From the NCBI GenBank assembly GCA_038239345.1, contig JBBSEX010000011.1:62001-126000 (forward strand): a stretch of DNA of 64,000 bases, written 5' to 3'. This DNA comes from JBBSEX01 sp038239345 (GTDB lineage: Bacteria > Acidobacteriota > Terriglobia > Bryobacterales > Bryobacteraceae). Below, piece after piece: positions 33,347 to 43,066 of this stretch (position 1 is the first letter of the stretch; every line of letters starts with the position of its first letter). The position numbers were made by a program, and so were the translations under genes. The notes under the pieces were generated by a model that was not told the DNA's origin, did no database searches, and worked only from the letters and a program-made list of their open reading frames with translations.

Positions 33347-34375
33347 ATGTCAGATAGGGGCTTCCGGATTCGGCGACAGATCCGGGCGGCTGAACGCCGC
33401 CTGCGGGAACTAAAGATGATCGCCTACGGCGCGGTGGCAACCGACCATCCGATCATGGCGCACATTATCCCCATCCGGCGCTGTAATCTGGCCTGTACTT
33501 ACTGCAACGAATACGACGATTATTCAAAACCTGTCGATACGGCGACGATGATCGGAAGGGTCAACCGTTTAGCGGATCTAGGTACGGGCATTATCACCCT
33601 GAGCGGCGGCGAACCGCTATTGCATCCCGACCTGGACGACATTATTCACGCCATGCGAAAACGCAATGTACTGGCGTGCATGATCACCAACGGTTATCTG
33701 CTAGTGCCAGAGCGGGTGAAGCGGCTGAACCAGGCCGGGCTCGACCATATGCAGATCAGCATCGATAACATCAAGCCCGACGATGTGTCGAAGAAGAGCC
33801 TGAAGGTTCTGGACAAGAAGCTGGAGACTCTGGCCGAATATGCCGAGTTCCATGTAAATATCAACTCGGTGGTGGGCGGCGGTATTCACAATCCGGAAGA
33901 TGCGTTGGTGATAGGGAAGCGCGCTCTGGAACTTGGATTTTCTTCGACAATCGGCATTATTCACGATAGCGATGGACAATTACGTCCCTTGGCCGATCGC
34001 GAACGGGCGATTTATCTGGAAATGAAAGGCATGGAGAAGCGCCACTTCAGCCGGCTGAACTTTTTCCAGGAAGCGATCGCCCATGGCAAACCGAGCGATT
34101 GGAAATGCCGCGCGGGCGCCCGCTATCTCTATATTTGTGAAGACGGGCTGGTACATTATTGCTCACAACAGCGGGGCTATCCGGGCAAACCACTGGCTGA
34201 ATATTCGATCGAGGACATCCGCCGGGAATACATCACCGAGAAATCCTGCGCCCCCTTTTGCACCGTTTCCTGTGTGCATTACGTGTCTTATTTCGACTTC
34301 TGGCGGGGCCCGCAAACGTTAAAATCGACACCGGATGCCCAGGCTAAGGCCACCCTGGTTCAGATCGGGAAGTAG
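33347..34375 (+). CDS. Radical SAM enzyme with extra C-terminal cysteines
   Basis: A 342-residue radical SAM protein. The cluster motif reads CNLACTYCNEYDDY near residue 49, followed by the GGEP motif (ITLSGGEPLLHPDL). The C-terminal part contributes further cysteines (WKCRAGARYLYICEDGLVHY, CSQQRG, KSCAPFCTVSCVHY), which look like a SPASM/twitch-type auxiliary cluster. SPASM enzymes often modify peptides or act in cofactor maturation, but no precursor peptide gene is adjacent: the 100 bases upstream hold only a short gap. The target cannot be named. Its product would be cytosolic. Confidence 0.85.
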   Translation: MSDRGFRIRRQIRAAERRLRELKMIAYGAVATDHPIMAHIIPIRRCNLACTYCNEYDDYSKPVDTATMIGRVNRLADLGTGIITLSGGEPLLHPDLDDIIHAMRKRNVLACMITNGYLLVPERVKRLNQAGLDHMQISIDNIKPDDVSKKSLKVLDKKLETLAEYAEFHVNINSVVGGGIHNPEDALVIGKRALELGFSSTIGIIHDSDGQLRPLADRERAIYLEMKGMEKRHFSRLNFFQEAIAHGKPSDWKCRAGARYLYICEDGLVHYCSQQRGYPGKPLAEYSIEDIRREYITEKSCAPFCTVSCVHYVSYFDFWRGPQTLKSTPDAQAKATLVQIGK

Positions 34376-34738
34376 ACCCGCCAAGCCAGCGGCCGTCAGA
34401 CCTTGGGTCGAATCGCTTTGTAATGATTGCGATTGATGTAGAGGATTCGAACGATTTCCGCCTTCCCGGGATTCGATATAACGGGTCAGCACTTTCCAGA
34501 AGTCACCCCAAGACCCCCCAGCGCATGACGCGGCGAGGAAGTGAGAGGCTACCAGCTTGGCAAGCTCTTGGCGGTTCCGCGCCTCCGATCTCGTCAGAAT
34601 CGTCTCAGTCGAAGCTGCCTCGTAGTCGGAAGGGCTTTCAACCGGAGCTTGCTGTTCCCAAAGCTTTGCCTACGCATGCCTGAGCTTTTCCGCCGGTCGC
34701 TTATCCTGTAATGAGACCCGCAGAAAAGGCATCCTCGA
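34376..34738. other. Gap before the restriction island; one possible gene remnant
   Basis: No convincing gene. On the minus strand a frame near 34400-34470 ends with KAEIVRILYINRNHYKAIRP and a TGA, which reads like a true protein C-terminus, and a neighbouring frame further upstream reads RQELAKLVASHFLAA then WGDFWKVLTRY. Together they could be a frameshifted remnant at the island border. No family could be assigned and no tRNA is present. Confidence 0.3.
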
Positions 34739-36190
34739 ATGTTCGAACAGGCATTTAAGAAGATCGACGACATCCTCCGTAAAGACGCCGGTGTGTCGTC
34801 TGAACTCGATTACGTTGAGCAGACCTCATGGCTGCTTTTCCTCAAGTATCTCGACGCCCTCGAACAGGACCGCGCACAGATCGCCGAACTACATGGGCAA
34901 CCCCACACATTTCTGCTGGAGAAGCCTTACCGGTGGCACACATGGGCCACGCCGCTGACCGATAGCGGCACGCTTGACCACAACCGCGCACTTATCGGTG
35001 ACGACCTCCGCGACTTTGTTGACCAGAAGCTTTTCCCTTACCTGAAGGGCTTCAAACTGCGGGCAGACCGTCCCGATACCATCGAGTACAAGATCGGTGA
35101 GATCTTCGGCGAACTCAAGAACAAGTTCCAGTCCGGCTACAACCTCCGCGAAGTCATCGAACTGGTCGATACACTTCGCTTCAATTCGCAGACCGAAAAG
35201 CACGAACTCTCCGACCTCTACGAGGCCAAGATTCGCTCTATGGGCAATGCCGGAACGGAACGGCGGCGAGTATTACACGCCGCGCCCGCTCATTCGCGCC
35301 ATGCTCGCCGTTGTTCAGCCACGCATCGGGGAGACGATTTATGACGGGGCCCTCGGCTCCGCAGGCTTCCTTTGCGAGTCATTCGAGCGGCTCAATCAGG
35401 AAGCGAAGAACGTCGCCAACCGCAAGAAACTCCAGACCAGCACCTTTTACGGCCAGGAAAAGAAGCCTCTCGCTTATGTGATCGGGTTGATGAACATGAT
35501 CCTCCACGGCATCGAGGCTCCAAACATCATCCACACAAACACACTTGAGTTGAACAACAATGACATCCAGGAGAAGGATCGGCACGATGTCATCCTCGCC
35601 AACCCGCCATTTGGCGGGCGCGAGCGCACCGAGGTGCAACAGAACTTTCCTATCAAGACATCGGAGACGGCTTTCTCTTCCTCCAGCACTTCATTCGCAA
35701 ACTCCGCGCAGGTGGGCGCGCTGGCATCGTCATCAAGAACACGTTCCTTTCAAATACGGATAACGCGAGCGTCTCGCTTCGCAAACTCCTCCTTGAATCG
35801 TGCGAACTGCACGCGATCCTTGATTGCCCCGGCGGCACCTTTCAGGGTGCGGGCGTGAAGACCGTTGTGCTGTTCTTTACCAAAGGGTCAGCAACGCGCA
35901 AAGTTTGGTTCTATCAGCTCAACCCAGGCCGCAATCTTGGCAAGACAAACCCGCTGAACGATGCCGACCTCGCCGACTTTATTTTGCAGCAAAAGACAAT
36001 CGCCGACTCGTCACAGTCCTGGTCGATTGACGTGACCAGCATCGACAAGAAGACCTTCGACCTGTCCGTCAAGAACCCGAACGGCAATGATGAGATCGTC
36101 CATCGCTCCCCGCAGGAGATACTGGACGAGATCGCCGCCCTCGACCTCGAAAGCGCAGAAATCCTTCAGGGCATCCGAGGGCTGCTATGA
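34739..36190 (+). pseudogene. hsdM: Type I restriction-modification N6-adenine methylase HsdM, two frameshifts
   Basis: The three pieces join into one HsdM. The N-terminal HsdM_N domain is intact (MFEQAFKKIDDILRKDAGVS, TSWLLFLKYLDALEQDRAQI) up to KIRSMGNAG. One extra base near 35255 moves the frame; the second piece continues RNGGEYYTPRPLIRAM, with DGALGSAGFLCESF (SAM loop) and the catalytic VILANPPFGGRER. A missing base near 35673 returns to the first frame: LFLQHFIRKLRAGGRAGIVI to EILQGIRGLL. Both shifts break translation unless they are sequencing errors. If real, methylation is lost, so restriction must be lost as well, which agrees with the frameshift in hsdR. Good start and good end suggest recent decay. 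Confidence 0.85.
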
Positions 36191-37314
36191 GCAAACTAAA
36201 AAAGCCAGTTCCGCTGTACGAGGAAATCCGGGCGCTGGTCTTGTCGGCCCGCCAGACCATCGCCCGTGGCGTCGACCTTCTACAGGTTCATACTAACTAC
36301 GAGATTGGCCGCCGCATCTTCAAGCAGGAGCAGTCCGGTTCAGATCGAGCGGAATACGGTCAGGAACTCATGAAGGAGCTATCCGCTCGGCTAACTGAGG
36401 AGTTCGGTGCCGGATTCTCCCTCAGCAATATCAAGTACATGCGCCAGTTCTACCTGGCTTACCCTGATCGGGTTTCGTCAATTGGCCAGACACTGTCTGG
36501 CCAATTTAAAGGGTTGCCGATTAGCCAGACAGCGTCTGGCCAATCCGTCGCCGCTCCAATATCCCAGACACTATCTGGGATATTGGGAAACGACCAGTCT
36601 CCGCCGCCTTTCACCCTTAGCTGGTCACATTATGTCTTCCTGATTGGGCTGAAAGAGGCTGAGCGTAGCTTCTATGAGATTGAGGCTACCCAGCAGGGAT
36701 GGACACTGCGCGAGTTGAAGCGCCAGTTCAACGCCGGCCTCTATGAGCGCCTTGCTCTGAGCCGGGACAAAGATTCCATTCGGGAGCTTGCACGCAAGGG
36801 CCAGCACGTCGCAAAGCCGCAAGATCTGCTGAAAGAGCCTTACGTGCTGGAGTTCCTTGGGCTGCAGGAGAAAGCCAGTTACTCCGAGTCCGAGTTGGAA
36901 TCGGCTATCGTCACCCATATCGAAAACTTCCTGCTGGAACTCGGCAAAGGCTTCCTCTTTGAGGCGCGTCAGAAGCGCTTCACGTTCGACGAAGAGCATT
37001 TCTTCGTGGACCTGGTGCTTTATAACCGGCTTCTACGCTGCTATGTGCTCATCGACCTCAAGATCGGCAAGTTGACCCACCAGGACCTCGGACAAATGCA
37101 GATGTACGTTAACTACTTCGACCGCTTCGTCAGGACGGAGGCGGAGAACCATACCATCGGCATCGTCCTCTGCAAGAAGAAGAACACTGTTTTGGTCGAG
37201 ATCACACTCCCGAAGGACGCGAACATCCACGCCCGCGAGTACCAGCTTTATCTGCCGAGCAAAGAGGTGCTGCAGCGGAAGCTGGAGGAATGGATTGGAG
37301 AGCGGGGTGAATAA
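36187..37314 (+). CDS. DUF1016/YhcG-family PDDEXK nuclease-domain protein
   Basis: A 375-residue protein of the DUF1016 (YhcG) family, often found inside type I restriction loci. The N-terminal domain reads ARQTIARGVDLLQVHTNYEI, GRRIFKQEQ and SLSNIKYMRQFYLAYPDRVS; the C-terminal PDDEXK-like nuclease fold shows HFFVDLVLYNRLLRCYVLID and KIGKLTHQDLGQMQMYVNYF, with Asp then Asp-x-Lys in the catalytic positions. A middle linker (residues ~98-135) is built from three I-x-Q-T-x-S-G repeats encoded by palindromic DNA. ATG overlaps the hsdM stop (ATGA). Its role is uncertain: accessory nuclease or phage-defence component. Confidence 0.85.
   Translation: MSKLKKPVPLYEEIRALVLSARQTIARGVDLLQVHTNYEIGRRIFKQEQSGSDRAEYGQELMKELSARLTEEFGAGFSLSNIKYMRQFYLAYPDRVSSIGQTLSGQFKGLPISQTASGQSVAAPISQTLSGILGNDQSPPPFTLSWSHYVFLIGLKEAERSFYEIEATQQGWTLRELKRQFNAGLYERLALSRDKDSIRELARKGQHVAKPQDLLKEPYVLEFLGLQEKASYSESELESAIVTHIENFLLELGKGFLFEARQKRFTFDEEHFFVDLVLYNRLLRCYVLIDLKIGKLTHQDLGQMQMYVNYFDRFVRTEAENHTIGIVLCKKKNTVLVEITLPKDANIHAREYQLYLPSKEVLQRKLEEWIGERGE
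36480..36586. repeat. Three palindromic units inside the DUF1016 gene
   Basis: Unit 1 (36480-36506) is a perfect palindrome with 13-base arms and a 1-base centre, left arm AATTGGCCAGACA. Unit 2 (36519-36545) has 12-base arms with one mismatch and a 3-base centre. Unit 3 (36556-36586) has 15-base arms with one mismatch. Unit spacing is a multiple of three, so each unit encodes a repeat such as IGQTLSGQ, ISQTASGQ or ISQTLSGI. Confidence 0.8.
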
Positions 37315-38491
37315 CGAAGTCAGGCTTGCAGAAGTATGTCAGATACAGCCGCCCAAGAGCGAAGTCCGCTTGCGTTTGAAAGGTTCGGATGCAGTTACGT
37401 TCGCTCCTATGGAAACGCTTGGCATAAATAGAAGGAACCTGGTCGGCACGACCGAGCGTGAGCTTGCGGATGTTGCAGCCTCGTACACGTATTTTGCCGA
37501 AAACGACGTCTTACTGACAAAGATCACACCCTGCTTTGAGAACGGCAAGCTCGGAATAGCTTCTGATCTAAAAAACGGCGTGGGGTTCGGTTCGAGCGAG
37601 TACATCGTGTTTAGGCCATCTAAAAACTTGATGCCGGAATATCTTTACTACTTTCTGTTGCAGGATTCGTTCCGAACCGTCGGAGTCAAGCACATGACCG
37701 GGACAGCCGGTCAAAAGCGAATTACAAGAACCTATGTCGAATCGCTGAAAATCCGCCTGCCACTCCGCCACGAGCAATCACGTATCGTCGCCATCCTTGA
37801 TGAAGTTTTCGAAGGAGTCGAACGAGCCCAGGCCGTCACTAGACTTAACCTCAGCAATTCACGTGCCCTACTGGATGGCGCTCTCCAGTCATTGCTCGAA
37901 CGAGATGCCAAAGCATCTCAAGTATGTCTAGACTCCGTTTGTGAGATCAGTTCGATGCTGATTGATCCTCGTGAACCCTTATATGTTGATTTGCCACATG
38001 TCGGAGCCGGAAACATCGAATCGAGAACGGGCGTACTCTCAGACATTCAAACTGCACGTGAAGAAGGCCTGATATCTGGCAAATTCGTCTTTGACGAGAC
38101 AATGGTTCTCTACAGCAAAATCCGACCTTATTTGGAAAAGGCCGCCCGTCCCAATTTTCGCGGATTGTGTAGTGCAGACATGTATCCCCTAAAGCCATTT
38201 CACGGCAAGATCACCAGAGATTTCCTTTTCTACATATTGCTCTCTCATAGCTTTACCCAGTACGCAATAGCTGGTTCCGCTCGGTCTGGAATGCCCAAGG
38301 TGAATCGCGACCATTTGTTCAAATATCGTTTTAAACTCCCGTCCCTCGCTGAACAACATCGCATCACCGAAAAGCTTGATTCGTTGAAGAGCGAAACTGA
38401 ACGGCTTGATGGCGTATACAAGCAGAAGCATGTGAATCTTGAAGACTTGAAACAGTCACTTCTCCAGCAGGCTTTCTCCGGTAATCTTTAG
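37307..38491 (+). CDS. hsdS: Type I restriction-modification specificity subunit HsdS
   Basis: A 394-residue protein with two target-recognition domains and two conserved coiled-coil spacers. TRD1 covers ~1-150 (ENDVLLTKITPCFENGKLGI, RITRTYVESLKIRLPL), the first spacer ~151-190 (EQSRIVAILDEVFEGVERAQ), TRD2 ~195-345 (CEISSMLIDPREPLYVDLPH, FDETMVLYSKIRPYLEKAAR), and the second spacer ends the protein (LAEQHRITEKLDSLKSETER, DLKQSLLQQAFSGNL). The reading frame is intact, unlike hsdM and hsdR. GTG 37307 is preferred: GGAG lies 6 bases before and it overlaps the DUF1016 stop by 8 bases; TTG 37295 is the alternative. The gene is visibly more AT-rich than its neighbours, as is usual for TRDs. Confidence 0.88.
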   Translation: MNNEVRLAEVCQIQPPKSEVRLRLKGSDAVTFAPMETLGINRRNLVGTTERELADVAASYTYFAENDVLLTKITPCFENGKLGIASDLKNGVGFGSSEYIVFRPSKNLMPEYLYYFLLQDSFRTVGVKHMTGTAGQKRITRTYVESLKIRLPLRHEQSRIVAILDEVFEGVERAQAVTRLNLSNSRALLDGALQSLLERDAKASQVCLDSVCEISSMLIDPREPLYVDLPHVGAGNIESRTGVLSDIQTAREEGLISGKFVFDETMVLYSKIRPYLEKAARPNFRGLCSADMYPLKPFHGKITRDFLFYILLSHSFTQYAIAGSARSGMPKVNRDHLFKYRFKLPSLAEQHRITEKLDSLKSETERLDGVYKQKHVNLEDLKQSLLQQAFSGNL

Positions 38492-38499
38492 ACGACCCA

Positions 38500-40874
38500 A
38501 TGCGAAACGAGTCAGAGACCCGAGCAGAGTTGATCGACCCCGCCCTTCGCGCCGCCGGCTGGGGCGTGGTGGCTGGCTCGCGGATTCTGCGAGAGTTCAA
38601 GATTACTCAGGGACGCTTGATCGGGGCCGGGAGGCGCACTGATCCCGATACAGCCGACTACGTCCTCGTCTATCAGAACCGCAAGCTCGGCGTCATCGAG
38701 GCCAAACGCGAAGACCTCTCCGAATCTGAGGGAGTCGCCCAAGCAAAGCACTACGCCGGAAAGATGGCCGTCCGCTTCGCCTATGCGACAAACGGCCACA
38801 AGATTTACCGCATGGACTTGGGTGCTACGCCCGTTCAGGAACCCGCCAGCATAGACGAGCCCTACGGTCCAGTTGCCATCACGGCTTTTGAGGGTCTGGT
38901 AGATGACTTCCCGACGCCGGACGAACTCTGGGCTGCAACCTTTGCCGTACCGAATGCCTGGCGGGAATGCTTCGCCCAGGTTCCCTTCGAGGACCGATCG
39001 GGCTCATGGGACGTTCGCTACTATCAGGACACCGCCATCCAGCGTGTCCTTGAGGCAGTCGCCGATGAACGCCAGCGCATCCTGCTCACACTCGCCACCG
39101 GCACCGGCAAAACCGCCATTGCCTTCCAAATTGCATGGAAGCTCTTCCACGCCAAGTGGAATCTCTCCCGTCAGCCTACCCGTCGGCCACGCATTCTGTT
39201 CTTAGCTGACCGGAACATCCTCGCCGATCAGGCCTACAACTCGTTTTCATCGTTTGCCGACGATGCCCGCATCCGCATCGCCCCGGACTCGATTCGCAAG
39301 TCCGGCAAAGTCCCAACCAATGCCAGCATCTTCTTTACGATCTTTCAGACCTTCATGTCCGGCAGTGGCCCGGACGGACAACCAGCGCCTTACTTCGGCC
39401 AGTACCCTCCAGACTTTTTCGACTTCATCATCATCGACGAGTGTCATCGTGGGGGCGCAAACGATGAGTCCAACTGGCGCGGCATCCTGGACTACTTCGC
39501 CCCGGCAGTGCAGCTCGGGCTGACGGCCACCCCGAAGCGCCGGGACAATGTGGACACTTACGCCTACTTCGGAGAGCCGGTCTATATCTACTCTCTGAAG
39601 GAAGGCATCAACGACGGTTTCCTGACGCCCTTCAAGGTCGTTCAAGTCTCCACGACCCTTGACGACTATGTGTACACACCGGACGACACCATCGTCGAAG
39701 GCGAAGTAGAGGATGGCCGCCGCTATACGGAGTCCGATTTCAACCGCATTATCGAGATCAAGGAGCGCGAGGAGAAGCGTGTCTCGGTGCTAATGGAGCG
39801 CATCGACCAGCGAGAGAAGACCATCGTCTTCTGCGCTACTCAACTCCACGCCGCCGCGATCCGTGACCTCATCAATCAGAAGAAGACGAGCACAGACCCG
39901 ATGTACTGCTGTCGCGTGACGGCTAATGATGGCGCTCTGGGCGACCAATATCTGCGTGAGTTCCAGGACAACGAAAAGACCATCCCGACGATCTTGACGA
40001 CTTCGCAGAAGCTCTCCACCGGCGTCGATGCCCGGAACGTTAGGAATATCGTTCTGCTCCGCCCCGTGAACTCCATGATCGAGTTCAAGCAGATTATTGG
40101 GCGTGGCACTCGACTTTTCGACGGCAAAGACTTCTTCACCATCTACGACTTTGTGCGTGCCCACCATCTGTTCAATGACCCCGAATGGGATGGTGAACCG
40201 CTTGATCCTGAGCCTGATCCAGAACCGCGGCTGTCACAGCCGCCAGTTCCTCCCCGGACGGAGAACAGCCCGAGGGCGAAGACGGTACTGCGCCTCGTCG
40301 CGAGCGTTTGGTGATTCGGCTGGCAGACGGCAAGGCCCGCGAGATTCAGCATCTGACCGCGACAAGCTTCTGGAGTGCTGACGGCAGGCCGATCTCCGCC
40401 AACCAGTTTCTCGAATCGTTGTTCGGCACCCTGCCTGAGTTCTTCAAGGACGAGGACGAGCTCCGAAACATCTGGAGCAAACCCGATACCCGGCGCGCTC
40501 TATTGAGGAGTCTTGAAGGTAAGGGGTTTGACCGGACGCAGCTTACAGAAATTCAGCGTGCGCTCGCCGCTGAACAATGCGATCTTTACGATGTGCTTGC
40601 CTACATCGCATTCGCGTTGCCCCGTGCCACCCGCCAGGAAAGAGCTGATCGTGCGCGTCCGTCCATTCAGACGACGTTCCCAGAGAAGCAGCAGGCTTTC
40701 CTCGACTTCGTGCTATCTCAGTACGTGACTGAGGGTGTGGAAGAACTAGACCAGGACAAGCTATCGCCACTCTTGATCCTTCGTTACAACGCCATATCCG
40801 ACGCGATCCTTGAATTGGGTGCGCCGCCCGAAATTCGCGATATGTTTGTGAGCTTCCAGCAGTATCTCTACTAG
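38500..40874 (+). pseudogene. hsdR: Type I restriction endonuclease HsdR, one frameshift
   Basis: The N-terminal ~600 residues are one frame: an N-terminal PDDEXK nuclease (DYVLVYQNRKLGVIEAKRED), helicase motor with Walker A LATGTGKTAI, Walker B IIDECHRGG, TATPKRRD, and motif VI IIGRGTRLFDG. The frame then stops at 40314. The EcoEI-type C-terminal domain continues in another frame from PRRERLVIRLADGKAREIQH to the end MFVSFQQYLY. The shift, a net loss of one base, is within the proline-rich linker (about 40215-40270). If real, the motor lacks its C-terminal assembly domain and would not restrict. Together with hsdM this gives three indels in two genes. Confidence 0.85.
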
Positions 40875-41303
40875 CTCCCAAATCACCTTGAAGTAGAGGG
40901 AGGAAACCCTCCCTGCCGTTGGCTGCTGTCGCGTCCTACGCTACCCTCCCGTACGGGCCTGTTCCTGCCGCAACGTTGCCCCTAAAGACTCGAGCAACGA
41001 GGATGGGGGTTAGGAGGGCAACGCTCGTTTCCAAAACCCATCGTCCGTACCCGGCCCGCGGATGGACACGAAATCATTTTAACGGGAGCAGGCCTCCTCC
41101 CGCGCTTCGATCCTGCGGTTCTCCGCTCCCCACCTCTGCGGGCCATCCCTTCCCGCAACTCCCTCCCTAAAGTCAGGCGCTCTGACGAAGCGAGAAGAAG
41201 GAAACCAAGCCTCCTAAGATGAGCGAAGTGGGACATTCTTTACGTTTTAGACCGGAGAGGTGGTTTACAAGCCCCTTGCGGTGGAAGTGGCCCCGGTTCC
41301 GGG
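40875..41303. other. Non-coding right edge of the restriction island
   Basis: No supported gene. A hairpin at 40897-40914 (AGGGAGG, loop AAAC, CCTCCCT) follows hsdR by 22 bases and may end its transcript, but it lacks a U-tract. From about 41218 the bases GAAGTGGGACATTCTTTACG recall the ends of some IS481/IS21-like elements, but no transposase frame remains. The strand-wise ORFs seen here have no recognisable protein features. Confidence 0.3.
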
Positions 41304-41693
41304 TTAAGGGTGGCTAGACGTCTGTGGTGCCGCCGCTTTCACTGCCGCGCTCGTCCATTGCGCGTCGGGGCCATTGCCGGTGGCGACATTGGTCTCGCGG
41401 ATTTGCTCCCAGGCATCGGCATCGAGGGTAGGCAAAGTGTACTGATAAGACTCATCCGGCAGGCCGTCGAACCGGACCAGACCACTGCTGTCCGTCTTCG
41501 AGCGCGATACTTGCATTGGTCGCCGCAACTCCACCGGTATGTGCGCCAGCGGCTGATCGCTTTCATTCCACACCACGATTTCAATGGCATGCTTCTGGCA
41601 TGGCAGCACCGCGGAATCGGTGGCGAAAGCCTGCTGCTTGGCTGAATCTTCTGCCGCCGTTAGAGCGGATAGAGAATTAGGGGAAGCGCTCAC
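41304..41693 (-). CDS. Hypothetical protein with an Ig-like segment
   Basis: A 129-residue protein. Residues ~35-95 look like one beta-sandwich unit (IEIVVWNESDQPLAHIPVEL, then SRSKTDSSGLVRFDGLPDES), a form seen in carboxypeptidase regulatory-like domains and in some proteins that travel with type VI secretion VgrG genes (LPTLDADAWE). Start is GTG, overlapping the stop of the upstream gene (GTGA), so the two are coupled. No signal peptide. I do not recognise a specific function. Confidence 0.55.
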   Translation of the reverse strand: MSASPNSLSALTAAEDSAKQQAFATDSAVLPCQKHAIEIVVWNESDQPLAHIPVELRRPMQVSRSKTDSSGLVRFDGLPDESYQYTLPTLDADAWEQIRETNVATGNGPDAQWTSAAVKAAAPQTSSHP

Positions 41694-42091
41694 GCTGACA
41701 CCGCGAAATTAGAACGCAAGCGCCGATTCTGTTCTTCGATGCGCAGCCGATAGAGGCACTCATCCACCAGGAGGCGGATCCGGTCATCCGCCGAAGACAC
41801 TTCCGTGTCGCGCAGCATTTCGCGCATCCAGGCATTTTGCGGATCGGTGTCGAATTGCCATCCGTAGATAAGGGCGAGGTTTAGAAAACGGCAACGTGAG
41901 GCGCGATTTTCAAGACCGTATTCGCGCGCGCGAAGTAGCGTCTGATCAATGGCAAGTTGCAAGGTTATGCCGTCGATATCGGGGAGGCTGTTTGAGAAAT
42001 GCCGCAGCACGTGGGCCTGCATATCATCGCTGAAGGAAGCTACCCGGGCCTGTTCCAATAGGGCGAGTTGTGACGCGCGAATTGTCAGCAA
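41690..42091 (-). CDS. Small helical protein resembling type VI-associated accessory proteins
   Basis: A 133-residue, largely helical protein. The opening LTIRASQLALLEQARVASFS, then MQAHVLRHFSNSLPDIDGIT, AREYGLENRASRCRFLNLAL and WQFDTDPQNAWMREMLRD, follows the same pattern as small proteins found next to VgrG/PAAR or phospholipase effector genes in Proteobacteria. The function of those proteins is unclear, and no VgrG or Hcp gene is visible here. The gene is coupled to the Ig-like gene by a 4-base overlap. The family resemblance is by eye. Confidence 0.5.
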   Translation of the reverse strand: MLTIRASQLALLEQARVASFSDDMQAHVLRHFSNSLPDIDGITLQLAIDQTLLRAREYGLENRASRCRFLNLALIYGWQFDTDPQNAWMREMLRDTEVSSADDRIRLLVDECLYRLRIEEQNRRLRSNFAVSA

Positions 42092-42241
42092 GGATCAAGC
42101 ATAGGCCAACTAAAGGGTGAATTTCAACAAATTGCCACGATTAAAAGATAGTATTTTATTTGGCTCGCCGGAGAAGTCCTTCATGCCGCGCACAGCCGGA
42201 AAGTTACACTGGCCGGTGGGCCATTCTCAGCGCGATGATGG

Positions 42242-42400
42242 GTGTGTCAGGACCTGCTTGCGCTCATCTTTTCAGGCGCGATGCTGGTGCCATCGATGGT
42301 CGCCACTCTGTTCGGACCAACATTGCTTTACCGGTTTGTGCAGGATTGGGTAACGCAAGTTGCAATTCAAGGATGGGCGGCCCGCAAGATTGATGATTGA
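42242..42400 (+). CDS. Possible 52-residue membrane peptide
   Basis: From GTG 42242 an in-frame peptide of 52 residues has one strong hydrophobic helix (LLALIFSGAMLVPSMVATLF) and a short amphipathic tail (YRFVQDWVTQVAIQGWAARK). Its TGA overlaps the TTG where the next frame begins (TTGA). The start is uncommon and there is only a weak GATGG upstream. The rest of the segment 42092-42241 shows no gene. This could be a decayed fragment of a larger membrane protein. Confidence 0.3.
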   Translation: MCQDLLALIFSGAMLVPSMVATLFGPTLLYRFVQDWVTQVAIQGWAARKIDD

Positions 42401-42860
42401 CAGATCCGTCCGGGAAAGTGGTGTTCGACGAGCAGATCGAGGACTCCACGGTTCGGATATGCGACTTCGGATTTGGCCGACATAGCCTGACGATTGGATA
42501 CAGTTATTGCTACCCCACGACGATTTCGGGCTTGCGTCTTCGCTTGGGCGAGCCTATTCGCCTCACCGTGCGGCTTAACGACTGCCCACCACATAAGGAG
42601 TCGGGAAGAGTCTGTTACACGTATCTCCGGGTACGCAATCCTTCGGGCTCTGCAATTCCCGGCGCGACCGTTTCGTGGGACACCTCTGCGCCGCCAGGTA
42701 CTACAGACGAATTCGGGCGCGTTGAAAAGTTCTCTTCGACAACCGTTACACCACCGTCACTTTGACGAAGCAGGGCTATCTGTCCGAGGATGTACCACTG
42801 CACTGTACGGATTGGGCAAACATTGAAAAGGAGATCGTCCTCAAGCCCAATGAGCACTGA
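42397..42860 (+). pseudogene. Frameshifted carboxypeptidase regulatory-like protein
   Basis: The first frame gives DPSGKVVFDEQIEDSTVRIC, an N-terminal beta-rich segment, then SGRVCYTYLRVRNPSGSAIP and GATVSWDTSAPPGTTDEFGR, the pattern of a carboxypeptidase regulatory-like domain. That frame stops at 42765. The continuation lies in another frame (LFDNRYTTVTLTKQGYLSED, VPLHCTDWANIEKEIVL) and ends at TGA 42858-42860. An indel near 42725-42745 separates the two. The start at TTG 42397 follows in-frame stops, so the true N-terminus may be lost too. Confidence 0.55.
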
Positions 42861-42863
42861 GGC

Positions 42864-42884
42864 CTGTGACCTGTGACCTGTGAC
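42864..42884. repeat. Three tandem CTGTGAC units
   Basis: CTGTGAC is repeated exactly three times, head to tail, four bases after the pseudogene stop. A tandem repeat of this size is likely slippage-prone; no function is implied. Confidence 0.7.
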
Positions 42885-43066
42885 CGGCGCCACACCCAGG
42901 GTTCCACTGGCGAAGCACCGGATTTGCATTCGCGAGCGTAACATTACCCTCGGAAATCCTTTATTTAAGAGGTGAAGAAGCATCCCGGAAAACTAACTCG
43001 CGTAAACGAAGAAGCGGTCGATGAGCATTGTAACGCCTTCAGTGGTTATGGAGACGAAGGAGTAAT

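Noticed and set aside
36480..36586. Short palindromic repeats that at first look like a small CRISPR array.
   Set aside because: The spacing is coding in frame, only three units exist, the units are not identical, and no cas genes are near; it is an in-frame repeat of the DUF1016 gene.
40982..41236. Minus-strand ORF right of the restriction island with Arg-rich repeats.
   Set aside because: No family match by eye, no ribosome binding site, and it lies in apparently decayed sequence; treated as non-coding.
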